A stretch of DNA of 64,000 bases from assembly GCA_947499955.1 (NCBI GenBank), contig CANMQI010000010.1, positions 62,001 through 126,000 on the forward strand, written 5' to 3'. Shown here piece after piece: positions 18,841 through 27,686 of the stretch (positions are counted from its first letter, which is position 1; each line of letters begins with the position of its first letter). The notes beneath the pieces are model-generated. The model was not told the origin of the DNA. It made no database searches and saw only the letters and a program-made list of their open reading frames with translations. The translations under genes were made by a program, and so were the position numbers. The stretch is from an uncultured Granulosicoccus sp. (GTDB taxonomy: Bacteria; Pseudomonadota; Gammaproteobacteria; Granulosicoccales; Granulosicoccaceae).

Positions 18841-18858
18841 AAATGGAGCAAATAGCAG

Positions 18859-19326
18859 ATGATTACACCGGACTTCACACAGCCAGCTGCCCCCGTCCTT
18901 GATGAGCTATCAACCGAGGATTTTCTTCAGGTTGTCGGCCAGCGGGTCAGGCAGCAGAGAGCTCGCAAGAGCATGTCGAGGAAACGACTGGCAGAAGTGT
19001 CAACCGTTTCCGAACGCTACCTGGCGCAGTTGGAATCAGGGCAGGGCAATATGTCGATCGCCTTGTTGCGCAAGGTCACATCAGCCATCGGTATCTCGAT
19101 GGGGGCATTGATGTCGGAAGAAGTGACAGAGACCTGCTTCAAGAAGGTAGCGCCAGTCAAACCCGGCGATCGTCCAGAATCAGGGCATACACCGGATTGT
19201 GCCAAACAGCACGGCAGCCTGCGAGAGAGTATCGATCTGAACAATCGACGCACGGCGGACAGTGAAACGCATCATTCAGCCAACCCGATGCGTGGTCCAT
19301 CCTCAATGGAAACGGCTGACATCTGA
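18859..19326 (+). CDS. XRE-family HTH transcriptional regulator (BoxR-like N-terminal half only)
   Basis: A 155-residue DNA-binding protein. The helix-turn-helix covers about residues 27-85: 'VGQRVRQQRARKSMSRKRLA', 'STVSERYLAQLESGQGNMSI' and 'LLRKVTSAIGISMGALM'. This sequence is closest, from memory, to the N-terminal domain of BoxR-type regulators, which continue into a shikimate-kinase-like effector domain that binds benzoyl-CoA. Here the kinase-like part is missing; the C-terminal 65 residues are polar, low-complexity and probably disordered. Its targets and effector cannot be read. It lies downstream of ccmH on the same strand and converges on pxpA. Confidence 0.8.
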   Translation: MITPDFTQPAAPVLDELSTEDFLQVVGQRVRQQRARKSMSRKRLAEVSTVSERYLAQLESGQGNMSIALLRKVTSAIGISMGALMSEEVTETCFKKVAPVKPGDRPESGHTPDCAKQHGSLRESIDLNNRRTADSETHHSANPMRGPSSMETADI

Positions 19327-19339
19327 TCGCAGAACCGGC

Positions 19340-20113
19340 TCAGCTTCGCTGCATGATTTCCGGCAGGCTGAGTAGTTCATGGCCCTGATTCAGTAGTTCT
19401 GTTCTGATCTGCTGAGCGGTATCCACGGCATGTGCATTGTCACCGTGCACGCAGATGCTGTGAAATTCCGCAGGTAGTACGTCCCCGTCTTCGGTGACGA
19501 TACCCTGGGCCTCGATCATCGCCTTGACATGATCGATGCACTGGGCGGCGCTCTCCAGTACAGCCCCCGGTTTGCCTCTGGGAACCAGGGTGCCCGTGGC
19601 GGTGTAGGCTCGATCGGCAAAGATTTCCAGTGCGGTGTTCAGCGAAGCTTCGCTGGCGGCTGCAGCCAGTTGTGACATGACGGGTGCCAGAAATATCAGC
19701 GTGTTGTCGTAATCACTGACGGCCTGAACCACGACATCGGCCATGTCGCGATCTTCGCAAGCCATGTTGTTCAGCGCGCCGTGCGGTTTGATGTGACTCA
19801 TGGTGAGTCCCATGCTGCGACTGATGCCATCCAGAGCGGCCAGCTGGTACTGAATCAGCGCCCTGAGCTCGTCAGGCGGCAATGTCATCGCCCGGCGCCC
19901 GAAGCCCTGCAGATCTGCAAATCCGGGATGTGCGCCGATACTGACACCCGCCTCGCGTGCCGCCGTGATGGTATGACTCATGACCAGAGGATCACCGGCG
20001 TGAAATCCACAGGCTACATTGGCTGAATCGACGACTTTCAGTAGTCGCTGGTCATCGCCCATGGTCCATGGACCAAAGGATTCACCCAGGTCGGCATTCA
20101 GGTTGAGCAACAT
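19340..20113 (-). CDS. pxpA: 5-oxoprolinase subunit PxpA (LamB/YcsF family)
   Basis: A 257-residue LamB/YcsF protein. Motifs are 'LNADLGESFGPWTMGDD' at the N-terminus, 'SANVACGFHAGDPLVM', 'HIKPHGALNN' and 'CVHGDNAHAVD' near the C-terminus; the conserved Asp, His and Lys residues belong to the catalytic site. With PxpB and PxpC it forms the ATP-dependent 5-oxoprolinase that opens pyroglutamate to glutamate. It is the last gene of the operon, 49 bases after pxpC; a small GTCTG/CAGAC hairpin lies in that gap. Confidence 0.93.
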   Translation of the reverse strand: MLLNLNADLGESFGPWTMGDDQRLLKVVDSANVACGFHAGDPLVMSHTITAAREAGVSIGAHPGFADLQGFGRRAMTLPPDELRALIQYQLAALDGISRSMGLTMSHIKPHGALNNMACEDRDMADVVVQAVSDYDNTLIFLAPVMSQLAAAASEASLNTALEIFADRAYTATGTLVPRGKPGAVLESAAQCIDHVKAMIEAQGIVTEDGDVLPAEFHSICVHGDNAHAVDTAQQIRTELLNQGHELLSLPEIMQRS

Positions 20114-20162
20114 GAGTCAGTATCTCCCGGACAGAAAAGTCTGTTCGATGACAGACCGGGCA

Positions 20163-21227
20163 TCAGGGGAGCAGGCCGTCGGTCACGCCATCGATCAGGT
20201 TATGAGCAAGCAGGGTCGCTGTGCTGAGCGTAGCATCACGAATCGGTACGATGCTGCCAATGGCATCTTGCAGGGTGGCTGCCTGGGTGCGAACGGCCTC
20301 GATGGCAGATGTCACGCTGACAGCCTCGAAATGCAAGGCACTGCCAGGTCGCTGTAACCCCAGTAGCGGCAGGTCAATGGAAATGACGGTTGCGATTTTC
20401 GGATAACCCCCGGCAGTGTGAGCATCGTTGAGCAGCACGATGGGCTGACCATTGCCGGGTACCTGAATGGAACCGGGAACGATGGCATCCGACACGATAT
20501 CGCGGGCGGCTGCATCTCGATGTTCGAGCGCCGGGCCTGACAATCTTGCCCCCATGCGATCGACCTCGGTGCTCAGCTGATAGTCATCGTGCAGAAAGGT
20601 CTCGATTGCCCTGGCCGAGAAATGATTGTCCTGAGGGCCGAGGACAACGCGCAGGCGAGGGCTGCGATAGTGATTCAGCATGGGATCCTCGCATCCGGAG
20701 TCGATCCCCGGTGCCGGTGGCGCCACGGTCAGCTGATCACCGACCGACAGGGCATTGCCCTGGATACCACCGAGCCCGGCCTTGGCGTAGGTTGATGCAC
20801 TGCCGAGCTGCTGGTTTGCCTGCAGCCCATGGAAGGCGATGACAACATGACGAAAACTGCCACTACTGCTCAGGGTAACGGTCGTCTCCGGAGCCAGTGT
20901 GTAACTGCGGCAGGGCTTGATCGGGGTTTGAGTGTCGCCGTGCTGTTGCAGCATCTTCATGTCGGGGGATGCCATGACGGCCATTCGCACGGCAGTGTCG
21001 CCCGTGCTGAGGCGCAGCCCACCTTCGAAACTTTCGATGATGCAGCTATCCGTATCGTTGCCGACCAGTGCATTGGCCAGCTGTTGCCAGGCAGGAACCA
21101 GAGCTCCCGACCACGGCACCCCCAGGTGCCGCAGGCCGAAGCGGCCTCGGTCCTGCAGGGTGCTGAGCAGGCCGGGGGACTCGATTCTTACCGCCGCTTC
21201 CGGCATCTTGCCTGTTTCGTTCATCAC
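20163..21227 (-). CDS. pxpC: 5-oxoprolinase subunit PxpC (biotin-dependent carboxyltransferase-like, KipA family)
   Basis: A 354-residue KipA/PxpC protein. The N-terminus has 'LSTLQDRGRFGLRHLGVPWSGALVP', read as adjacent blocks, and the core has 'GGLRLSTGDTAVRM', 'RVVLGPQDNHFS', 'MGARLSGPALEH' and 'IQVPGNGQPIVLLNDAHTAGGYPKIA'-type blocks. These are the conserved segments of the PxpBC carboxyltransferase-like fold. The start overlaps the pxpB stop by four bases; Met-2 is an equally good start. Confidence 0.93.
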   Translation of the reverse strand: MMNETGKMPEAAVRIESPGLLSTLQDRGRFGLRHLGVPWSGALVPAWQQLANALVGNDTDSCIIESFEGGLRLSTGDTAVRMAVMASPDMKMLQQHGDTQTPIKPCRSYTLAPETTVTLSSSGSFRHVVIAFHGLQANQQLGSASTYAKAGLGGIQGNALSVGDQLTVAPPAPGIDSGCEDPMLNHYRSPRLRVVLGPQDNHFSARAIETFLHDDYQLSTEVDRMGARLSGPALEHRDAAARDIVSDAIVPGSIQVPGNGQPIVLLNDAHTAGGYPKIATVISIDLPLLGLQRPGSALHFEAVSVTSAIEAVRTQAATLQDAIGSIVPIRDATLSTATLLAHNLIDGVTDGLLP

Positions 21228-21991
21228 GGTGTCGGTTGCAACAGGCTGGCGCGTTCGAATCGAAGGCTGTCGATATCGCTTTTCAGGGTTTGCATCTCGG
21301 CGGCGTCGATCGCCCGGAAATTGACGGTATCACCGGTCTTGAACAGGGCGGGTGGATCCAACTGACCATCGAACAGGGGAACCGGGCAGTTGCCCAGAAT
21401 GTGCCAGCCGCCGGGGCTGTCCCAGGGGTAGACCCCGGTGAGCTGATTGGCAATGGCCACGCTGCCAGCAGGTACCCGCACGCGTGGCTCGCTGCGACGT
21501 GGCAGGTGCAATGGCGCGGGGGTGTCTCCCAGAAACGCAAAGCCTGGAAGAAAGCCGAGCATATAGACCTTGAAGCTGGTTTCCTGATGCAGTTCGATGA
21601 CACGCGCCGTAGTGAGTCCGGTGAGTTCGGCAACGGAGTCGAGGTCCGGGCCGGATTGTCCGCCGTAGTGGACGGGGATCAGCCAGCGGCTGCTCTCATC
21701 GATGCTCTGGTCGACGGTGCCTGGATCCAGAGCGCGCAGGTGTTCGATCAGCTCGTCCGGCACAGTGCACAGAGGGTCGAATACCACAGCCAGTGAACGA
21801 AAGGTCGGGACGGTCTCGATGATGCCCTGCAATTCGCCGGAGTGCATCGCCGCGTGGATGCGAGCATCCATGGAGACGACCTGATCGACAATGTCGCGCG
21901 CTATCGATTGGCCGAATTCCAGTACCAGCGTGCGATCCCCGGCAGGCAACGGTGTCCAGGTATCCTGCATGAGGCTGTTCGTGACGTTCAA
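21224..21991 (-). CDS. pxpB: 5-oxoprolinase subunit PxpB (KipI family)
   Basis: A 255-residue KipI/PxpB protein. Recognisable segments are 'SLAVVFDPLCTVPDELIEHL', 'VHYGGQSGPDLDSVA', 'VYMLGFLPGFAFLGDTP' and 'RVRVPAGSVAIANQLTGVYP' then 'SPGGWHILGNCPVPLFD'. PxpB pairs with PxpC in the 5-oxoprolinase complex; the same family includes the Bacillus KinA inhibitor KipI. It overlaps both neighbours by four bases. Confidence 0.93.
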   Translation of the reverse strand: MNVTNSLMQDTWTPLPAGDRTLVLEFGQSIARDIVDQVVSMDARIHAAMHSGELQGIIETVPTFRSLAVVFDPLCTVPDELIEHLRALDPGTVDQSIDESSRWLIPVHYGGQSGPDLDSVAELTGLTTARVIELHQETSFKVYMLGFLPGFAFLGDTPAPLHLPRRSEPRVRVPAGSVAIANQLTGVYPWDSPGGWHILGNCPVPLFDGQLDPPALFKTGDTVNFRAIDAAEMQTLKSDIDSLRFERASLLQPTP

Positions 21992-22740
21992 AAAGTGAAA
22001 TGAAAGTTCGGGCTGGTCTCGAGAACCTGCTCGAGCGCACGAAAATGCTGTTCGGCATAGTCTGCCAGGTCGCGATTGAACTGCCTGGCGGTACGTTCCA
22101 CGACGTCGTCGGCAATCACCTTGAGTGGTGAGCCGGTCTGCAGGGCCAGTACGTGCTGGCGACAGGCGCGTTCGAGATAATAAAGGTCATCAAACGCCAT
22201 GGAGACGCTGCTGCCACTGACGACCACACCGTGGTTGGCCAGGAACATGATGTCGATGCCGGGAGCCTTCGCCGCCTTGCGCGCAATGCGCTCACCCTCC
22301 TGACTATCGTGGGCCAGGCCACCGTATTCCGGTTCCCGGGACAGGCGACCATGAAAGCGAATGGCGGTCTGGTGAGTCATGGGCAGGATGCCGGCGTCAC
22401 CTTCGAGCATGGTCAGCGTGGTGGCATACGGCATATGGGTATGGAGAACCACCTTGTGCCGGGGGTTGGCCCGGTGACTGGCCACGTGGATGAACAGGGC
22501 GGTGTCTTCGACAGCACCGTTGCCAGAGAGAATCTGGCCGTCTCCATCGATCAGCAGCAACGACTCGGGCTGAATTCGGGACCAGTGAGCCCCATAGGGG
22601 TTGATCAGGTAGCGTTCGTCGTCGCTATCGAGGCGCAGGGAGAAGTGATTGCAGATACCCTCATGGAATCCGAAGCGTTCAGCGAGTCTGAAGGCGAGTG
22701 CGAGATCATTGCGATCCTGCTGTTCACTGCTCGAGAACAT
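21988..22740 (-). CDS. Class II aldolase/adducin family protein
   Basis: A 250-residue class II aldolase/adducin fold protein. 'RFGFHEGICNHFSLRL' near residue 20, the metal-binding 'HTHMPYATTLTMLEG' near 100 and 'FLANHGVVVSGSSVSMAFDDLYYLERAC' (as adjacent blocks) match zinc-dependent aldolases and sugar-phosphate epimerases. It is the first gene of an operon with pxpB, pxpC and pxpA and overlaps pxpB by four bases. The substrate is unknown. The pairing suggests that this 5-oxoprolinase-like complex acts on, or near, a hydroxy acid or lactam pathway rather than only salvage pyroglutamate; that is inference. Confidence 0.88.
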   Translation of the reverse strand: MFSSSEQQDRNDLALAFRLAERFGFHEGICNHFSLRLDSDDERYLINPYGAHWSRIQPESLLLIDGDGQILSGNGAVEDTALFIHVASHRANPRHKVVLHTHMPYATTLTMLEGDAGILPMTHQTAIRFHGRLSREPEYGGLAHDSQEGERIARKAAKAPGIDIMFLANHGVVVSGSSVSMAFDDLYYLERACRQHVLALQTGSPLKVIADDVVERTARQFNRDLADYAEQHFRALEQVLETSPNFHFTF

Positions 22741-22776
22741 GGGCGAGAGGGTCCCTGGGTATGACGACTGGAGGAT

Positions 22777-22801
22777 CCGAGGGCTCGCATTGAGCCCTCG
22801 G
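22777..22801. repeat. Intercistronic hairpin
   Basis: CCGAGGGCTC (22777-22786) and GAGCCCTCGG (22792-22801) form a perfect 10-bp stem with a 5-base loop. It lies just after the stop of the minus-strand coiled-coil gene and before the class II aldolase operon. No U-run follows on the minus strand, so it may be an imperfect terminator or an mRNA-end stabiliser. Confidence 0.65.
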
Positions 22802-22809
22802 ACCAGGGA

Positions 22810-23565
22810 TTACGCTGTCGCGGCTTCCCGTACTTCTTCAGCTTCGTCGGCACCCGCTGTGGTTGTCTCGATATCAGACAGCAGCTTGGCTTCGGCTTTC
22901 GGAGCTGGATCGGAATCAGCGTTCTTGGCTTCGGCTTCGTCTGCCCAGGTACGCAGTTCACGATAAGCGGCAAGCAGAGTGGCAGCCTGTTCCTTCAATT
23001 CGGACAGGGTTTCCAGCTCTTCTTTCTGCTGCTTGTTCTCTTTCTTCAGCTTGCGATTGGCGTCTTCGGCAGTCTTGCGTGCAGTCGCTTCATCAAGCTT
23101 CTGCTTCTTGAGAGCCTTGAGCTTCTTGACGATGTTCTCTGGCGTATCTGCCAGAGCGACATTGATCGCCTTGAGTTCCTTCTGTTTGTCTTCTACCGCG
23201 CGCTTGGCTTTTCGCAGTGCATCTGCGTTGTCCTTGCGACCAACGACAAGTGCCTGTTCGGCAGCTTCCTTCTCGGCGATAGCGGCATCACGCTGATTTT
23301 CAGCGTCGGTGCGTGACTTGATGGTTGCCTTGACTTCGGCTTGCATCTTGCCGATCTCTTCCGAGGCGCGGTTACGAGTATCCGCCATGTCGGAATCGGC
23401 GTTTTCGGCTCGCTTGATAGCGACGTCGAGTGCGTTGCGCAGGTCGTCAGCCGTGAAATCATCTTTCAGTTTCAGGGCTTGCGCGGCTTCGTTCATCAGC
23501 ACTTGCTTGCTGATGGCCAGGTCTTTCCAAATTCTCAGTTGCTGTTCGCTGTCGGCTTGACTCAC
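22810..23565 (-). CDS. Coiled-coil protein of unknown function
   Basis: About 251 residues if translation starts at the GTG at 23565 (an AAGAGA stretch is close upstream); a Met 20 codons earlier gives an unlikely Phe/Pro/Tyr-rich leader. From about residue 45 to 215 the protein is almost entirely heptad-like helix rich in Lys, Glu, Ala and Asp, with segments such as 'KRAVEDKQKELKAINVAL' and 'KKENKQQKEELETLSELKEQ'. The C-terminus is acidic. There is no signal peptide or membrane segment. I do not recognise the family. It could be a structural or scaffold protein; nothing nearby identifies a partner. Confidence 0.7.
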   Translation of the reverse strand: MSQADSEQQLRIWKDLAISKQVLMNEAAQALKLKDDFTADDLRNALDVAIKRAENADSDMADTRNRASEEIGKMQAEVKATIKSRTDAENQRDAAIAEKEAAEQALVVGRKDNADALRKAKRAVEDKQKELKAINVALADTPENIVKKLKALKKQKLDEATARKTAEDANRKLKKENKQQKEELETLSELKEQAATLLAAYRELRTWADEAEAKNADSDPAPKAEAKLLSDIETTTAGADEAEEVREAATA

Positions 23566-23855
23566 GTAATAATCTCTTGGACGAAAAGGGTAAAATTCGG
23601 GAACGTTCAGGCTCCCGCAAATCATGTGTGTGTTTTGTGCGCTAAGGCTTCACGGGGCGTCTGTCTGAGGCCGCTTCACGATAAAAGCCTGAAAACGTAT
23701 TACCATCAATTGATTGAGGTGGCTATTGGGCTAGCCTCTGTACGGCCGTTGTGGCCTGAATATCCCGAATTCATTGTGGCGAAGTGGTTCTCACTCGGCA
23801 CAACTATCAAGTATACCCAATTTTGACGCCGCAATCAGCACTTTGAGCTCCTACG

Positions 23856-25097
23856 ATGGCAATGCGTGATCCGATCCTGACATTTACACGGTTTTTGAGC
23901 ACTAATGCGCGCTGGTTGGGGGGTGGCATGCTGCTGACCTTCTTCTCCAGTATCGGCCAGACTTTCTTCATTGCGAGCTTCGCCGGGGATATTCGTGCGG
24001 ACTTTGATCTGACGCACGGTGGCTTCGGAATGATCTACATGCTGGCCACCCTGGGCAGTGCGGCAACGCTGGTACTGATCGGACGCGTCGCCGATGAGTA
24101 TGCCGTGGTGAAGGTCGCGGGTGGCCTGATCATCCTGCTGGCTGCCTCGGCAGTCCTGATGGCAACGGCTCGAAACGTTGTCATACTGCTGATTGCAATC
24201 TATTTCCTGCGTCTGTTCGGTCAGGGGATGATGACGCATACCGCCATGGTCGCCATGGGCCGATGGTTCGTTATCGAGCGAGGTCGGGCCGTGTCGATCA
24301 CCACCACAGGGCATCAGTTGGGTGAAGGCATCCTACCGTTGCTGGTGGTGTCCCTGTTGGCCATGACCAGCTGGCGCAATGCCTGGCTGCTGGCAGCCAT
24401 GGCACTGTTACTGATTGCCCTGCCTCTGAGTTACTGGTGGCTGCGCGTACCGCGTACGCCTTCCCGTCAAGATCGTGACAATCAGGAAAGAGGGCGACAA
24501 TGGACGCGCGCGCAGGTGTTGCGAGACGCGCCCTTCTGGATTGTCTGCATCGGTGTATTGGCGCCGGCATTCATCGGTACGGCCGTTTTCTTCCATCAAG
24601 TGCATCTGGGCGAGTTGAAGGGCTGGGCTCCCGGGGTGATTGCCAGCTCCTTCGCAGTGATGTCGATCACCTCGGTAGTGGTGGGTCTGGTGACCGGTCA
24701 ACTGATCGACCGATTCAGCGCGCGCCTGCTGCTGCCGTTCTTTCTGCTGCCGCTGGCTTGTGGTTGTGTGGTGCTGTCTGTGGCTGAGAACCCTTTGAGC
24801 ATGTCAGTCTTCATGTTCCTGCTGGGGTGTTCCTTTGGTGTGTCCAATGCGGTGTTCGGTGCCATCTGGCCCGAGGTCTATGGGACGCGACATCTGGGGG
24901 CCGTACGTTCGGTGGTCTCTGCGGCCATGGTGTTCGCCTCGGCACTGGGACCGGGTCTGACAGGCTGGCTGATCGATCTGGGAATCAGCTTCGAATGGCA
25001 GTTGCTGGTGATGAGCGCCTATTGTGTCGTGACGATGATGGTGCTGTTTCCCGTGTCAAGAACGCTGCGACAGCGACAATGGCCATTGCCGGTCTGA
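23856..25097 (+). CDS. Major facilitator superfamily transporter
   Basis: A 413-residue inner-membrane protein with about 12 hydrophobic segments in two halves separated by a charged loop near residues 195-220 (RTPSRQDRDNQERGRQW). The loop after TM2 has 'LIGRVADEYAVVKVAGG', a relaxed form of the MFS motif A. 'LGCSFGVSNAVFGAIWPEVYG' lies in the C-terminal half. It resembles secondary carriers of organic acids but the substrate cannot be read. It is divergent from the coiled-coil gene across 290 bases and converges on the AEC gene. Confidence 0.85.
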   Translation: MAMRDPILTFTRFLSTNARWLGGGMLLTFFSSIGQTFFIASFAGDIRADFDLTHGGFGMIYMLATLGSAATLVLIGRVADEYAVVKVAGGLIILLAASAVLMATARNVVILLIAIYFLRLFGQGMMTHTAMVAMGRWFVIERGRAVSITTTGHQLGEGILPLLVVSLLAMTSWRNAWLLAAMALLLIALPLSYWWLRVPRTPSRQDRDNQERGRQWTRAQVLRDAPFWIVCIGVLAPAFIGTAVFFHQVHLGELKGWAPGVIASSFAVMSITSVVVGLVTGQLIDRFSARLLLPFFLLPLACGCVVLSVAENPLSMSVFMFLLGCSFGVSNAVFGAIWPEVYGTRHLGAVRSVVSAAMVFASALGPGLTGWLIDLGISFEWQLLVMSAYCVVTMMVLFPVSRTLRQRQWPLPV

Positions 25098-25234
25098 AAA
25101 AAAGCGCTCACGGCAGGTGGCCATGCCAGCTGCCACGATCGATCCCGGTCCGACTGACTGGCCGGGGCCAGTGGGGCTCTCGGAAAATTCAAGGGGATAC
25201 TCAGACGTATCACCCTGTACCCCCGATCGACGCA

Positions 25235-26179
25235 CTAGATCATGCCGACCTTCACCAGATAGAGAAAACCGGTGACGCTGACCACCGACAACAGGGTACT
25301 GAGGACCACAACGCTGGAGGCACGCTCTTCCCAGACCTTGTATTGCTGCGCGATCACGAAGACATTGGTGGCTGATGGCAGGGCTGCCAGCAACACCGCG
25401 GAATGCAGCCAGACCGGATCCAGTCCGGGTATTCTACTGAGCAGCAGATAGACCAGCAGGGGGTGCAGCAGCAATTTCACGGGAATGAGATAGCTCAGTT
25501 CTACCGGGATGCGCTTCAGCGGTCGCAATGCCGCCGTGACGCCCATGGCAAACAGCGCACACGGTGCGGCGGCGCCCGCCGCATTGGCCAGCAGCTGATC
25601 GATGGCCGCCGGCGGTCTGAACTCGAACCAGGCGGCACTGATACCTGCGATGGTGGCCAGAATGAAGGGGTGGCTGATGATCTTCACGACAATGCCCAGG
25701 ATCAGCTTGCCGACCGCCTTGCGCTGTGAATCCCCAAGGGCCATGAGGGTCGGGGCCAGGGTGAAGTGCATGGCATTGTCCAGACAGAACACCAGCGCCA
25801 CCGGTACGCCGGCCTGAGGGCCGAATGCGGCAATTGCCAATGGCGGCCCCATATACCCGATATTGCCATAGGCGCCGGCAAAACCCTGCACGGTGGCCGT
25901 ACGGATATCGCTGTGCCGCAGCACTCTGGCAATCACAAAACACAGAACGAAGATCAGGAAGGTTCCCAGAGTTGTATTGAACAGGAAGCGACCGTTGGCA
26001 AATTCGGACACGGGTGTGGTGGCCAGCAGGCGAAAGAACATGGCAGGCAAGGCGATGTACAGAATGAAGAAATTCAGCCAGGCCAGACCTTCCAGCGGAA
26101 TCTTCTTCAGCCGTCCGGAGAGATAGCCCAGAAATACCAGGCCGAACAAGGGCAGCACCAGGCCCGCTACCTGAAACAT
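25235..26179 (-). CDS. AEC (auxin efflux carrier) family transporter
   Basis: A 314-residue membrane protein with ten hydrophobic segments, typical of the AEC/MleP family. Visible features are the N-terminal 'LPLFGLVFLGYLSGR', the conserved 'GAYGNIGYMGPPLAI' with Asn and Gly in the broken helix, and 'AALPSATNVFVIAQQY' in the second half. Bacterial members export or exchange carboxylates such as malate. The gene lies downstream of the FAD oxidase gene on the same strand, 49 bases away with a GC-rich hairpin in the gap, so the two may share a hydroxy- or dicarboxylate substrate. Confidence 0.87.
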   Translation of the reverse strand: MFQVAGLVLPLFGLVFLGYLSGRLKKIPLEGLAWLNFFILYIALPAMFFRLLATTPVSEFANGRFLFNTTLGTFLIFVLCFVIARVLRHSDIRTATVQGFAGAYGNIGYMGPPLAIAAFGPQAGVPVALVFCLDNAMHFTLAPTLMALGDSQRKAVGKLILGIVVKIISHPFILATIAGISAAWFEFRPPAAIDQLLANAAGAAAPCALFAMGVTAALRPLKRIPVELSYLIPVKLLLHPLLVYLLLSRIPGLDPVWLHSAVLLAALPSATNVFVIAQQYKVWEERASSVVVLSTLLSVVSVTGFLYLVKVGMI

Positions 26180-26200
26180 TGAACAAGCTCCTGAGTGGGG

Positions 26201-26219
26201 CCCGGCCTGTCAGGCCGGG
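26201..26219. repeat. GC-rich hairpin between oxidase and AEC genes
   Basis: CCCGGCCT (26201-26208) and AGGCCGGG (26212-26219) pair with a 3-base loop, followed by TTT on the plus strand. Both flanking genes are on the minus strand, where no U-run follows. It may trim or attenuate read-through from the oxidase gene into the AEC gene. Confidence 0.6.
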
Positions 26220-26228
26220 TTTGCAGCT

Positions 26229-27641
26229 TCAATCGATTATCTTGCCCGGGTTCAGAATGCCGGAGGGGTCCAGGGTGTGCTTCAGACCCTGCATCAGCAG
26301 GATCTCGGCGGCGCTGCGTGACAGGGACAGATAAGGCTTCTTGGACAAACCGATACCGTGCTCTGCCGAGATGGAACCGCCCAGTGATTGCAGGGGCTGG
26401 TAGATCAGCTGGTTACTGTATTCGTGCCATCTGGCCTTCTCTTCGGCATCCAGATCCTGTCCTCCGGGCGGTGCCACCAGCACGTGCAAATTGCCATCAG
26501 CCAGATGGCCATAGACGTACAGAATGACGTCGGGCCAGCGTATCTGCAGTTCGGCCAGGATGTTGTCGACGTATTGCTGCATGTCGGTGATGGGCAGACT
26601 GATGTCGTAGACGAACACCGGATCGTGCTGCAGGGCGATATCGATATGTTCGCGAATATGCCAGATAGTCTGCCGTTCCCGTTCGGATTGTACGATGACG
26701 GCATCGGTGATCAGTTCGTTTTCCAGAGCGTTGCCCAGGGCCTGCTCGAAGCTGCTGGCTGTCTCATCGGCATCGGAGCCACGTGATTCCACAATGGCGT
26801 ACAGGGCGTAGTCGCGAGGCAATGGGGACGGACTGCTGCCGTCACGTTCGGGATCGGTATTGAGTGCGTAGAACGGTTGCCAGATGACCTCATAGGCGTC
26901 CAGCGTGCCGTTCAGGGCATGGCTCAGATGCGCCAGAGTCGCGGTAACCTGATCGAAACTGTCGAATGCCAGCAAGGCCGTTGCCACTGCCGGTGTTGCC
27001 GGCCTGAGGCGTAATACCGCACGCGTGATGACGCCGAGCGTGCCTTCACTGCCGATGAACAGCTGTTTCAGGTCGTAACCGGCGTTGTTCTTCATCATGC
27101 GGTTCAGCGATGAGAGAGTGGTGCCATCGGCCAGAACCACTTCCAGCCCCAGTACCTGCTCACGTGTCATGCCATAGCGCAGCACGGATAATCCACCGGC
27201 GTTGGTGGAGATGTTGCCACCGATGGTGCAGGAACCGCGTGCGCCCAGGTCGAGCCCCAGTTGCAGACCGGCCTCCTCGGCAGCCTGCTGCACATTCTGC
27301 AGAATGGCGCCGGCACCGACGGTGACTGTGCGCCCGGTGAGATCCACCGCATCGATAGCGTTCATGCGTTCCATCGAGAGCACGATATCGTTGCTGGTGC
27401 TGGCATGTCCCTTGACCAGTCCGGTAGCCCCTCCGTGGGTAACCACGACTTGACCGGCCTCATGACACAGTTTGAGCACGGCGGCGGTCTGTGTCGTATC
27501 GGCTGGCCGGACAATGGCGGCGGCTGTCAGCGGGCTTGCATCCCAGAAATGCGTCGCCCTCGAGCTGACGTCGGCCCCGGTCAATACATTGTCGGGGCCC
27601 ACAACCAGCACCAGGCGTGCTAACAGCGTGTCTCTATCCAT
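26229..27641 (-). CDS. FAD-linked oxidase (GlcD / D-lactate or D-2-hydroxyacid dehydrogenase type)
   Basis: A 470-residue flavoprotein of the VAO/PCMH family. FAD-binding motifs are 'VVVTHGGATGLVKGH' near residue 70 and 'LGLDLGARGSCTIGGNISTNAGG' as adjacent blocks near 130, then 'FIGSEGTLGVITRAVLRLRP'. The C-terminal oxidase domain ends with 'YGHLADGNLHV' and 'SAEHGIGLSKKPYL', the active-site segments of D-lactate, D-2-hydroxyglutarate and glycolate dehydrogenases. It oxidises a D-2-hydroxyacid and passes electrons to FAD. Position next to glutaryl-CoA dehydrogenase (45 bases upstream on the same strand) makes a C5 hydroxy acid plausible, but D-lactate is equally compatible. Confidence 0.88.
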   Translation of the reverse strand: MDRDTLLARLVLVVGPDNVLTGADVSSRATHFWDASPLTAAAIVRPADTTQTAAVLKLCHEAGQVVVTHGGATGLVKGHASTSNDIVLSMERMNAIDAVDLTGRTVTVGAGAILQNVQQAAEEAGLQLGLDLGARGSCTIGGNISTNAGGLSVLRYGMTREQVLGLEVVLADGTTLSSLNRMMKNNAGYDLKQLFIGSEGTLGVITRAVLRLRPATPAVATALLAFDSFDQVTATLAHLSHALNGTLDAYEVIWQPFYALNTDPERDGSSPSPLPRDYALYAIVESRGSDADETASSFEQALGNALENELITDAVIVQSERERQTIWHIREHIDIALQHDPVFVYDISLPITDMQQYVDNILAELQIRWPDVILYVYGHLADGNLHVLVAPPGGQDLDAEEKARWHEYSNQLIYQPLQSLGGSISAEHGIGLSKKPYLSLSRSAAEILLMQGLKHTLDPSGILNPGKIID

Positions 27642-27686
27642 TGGTGTCTGTCTTTACTGTTTGTCGTCGTTGCCGGCAAGCGGCAC

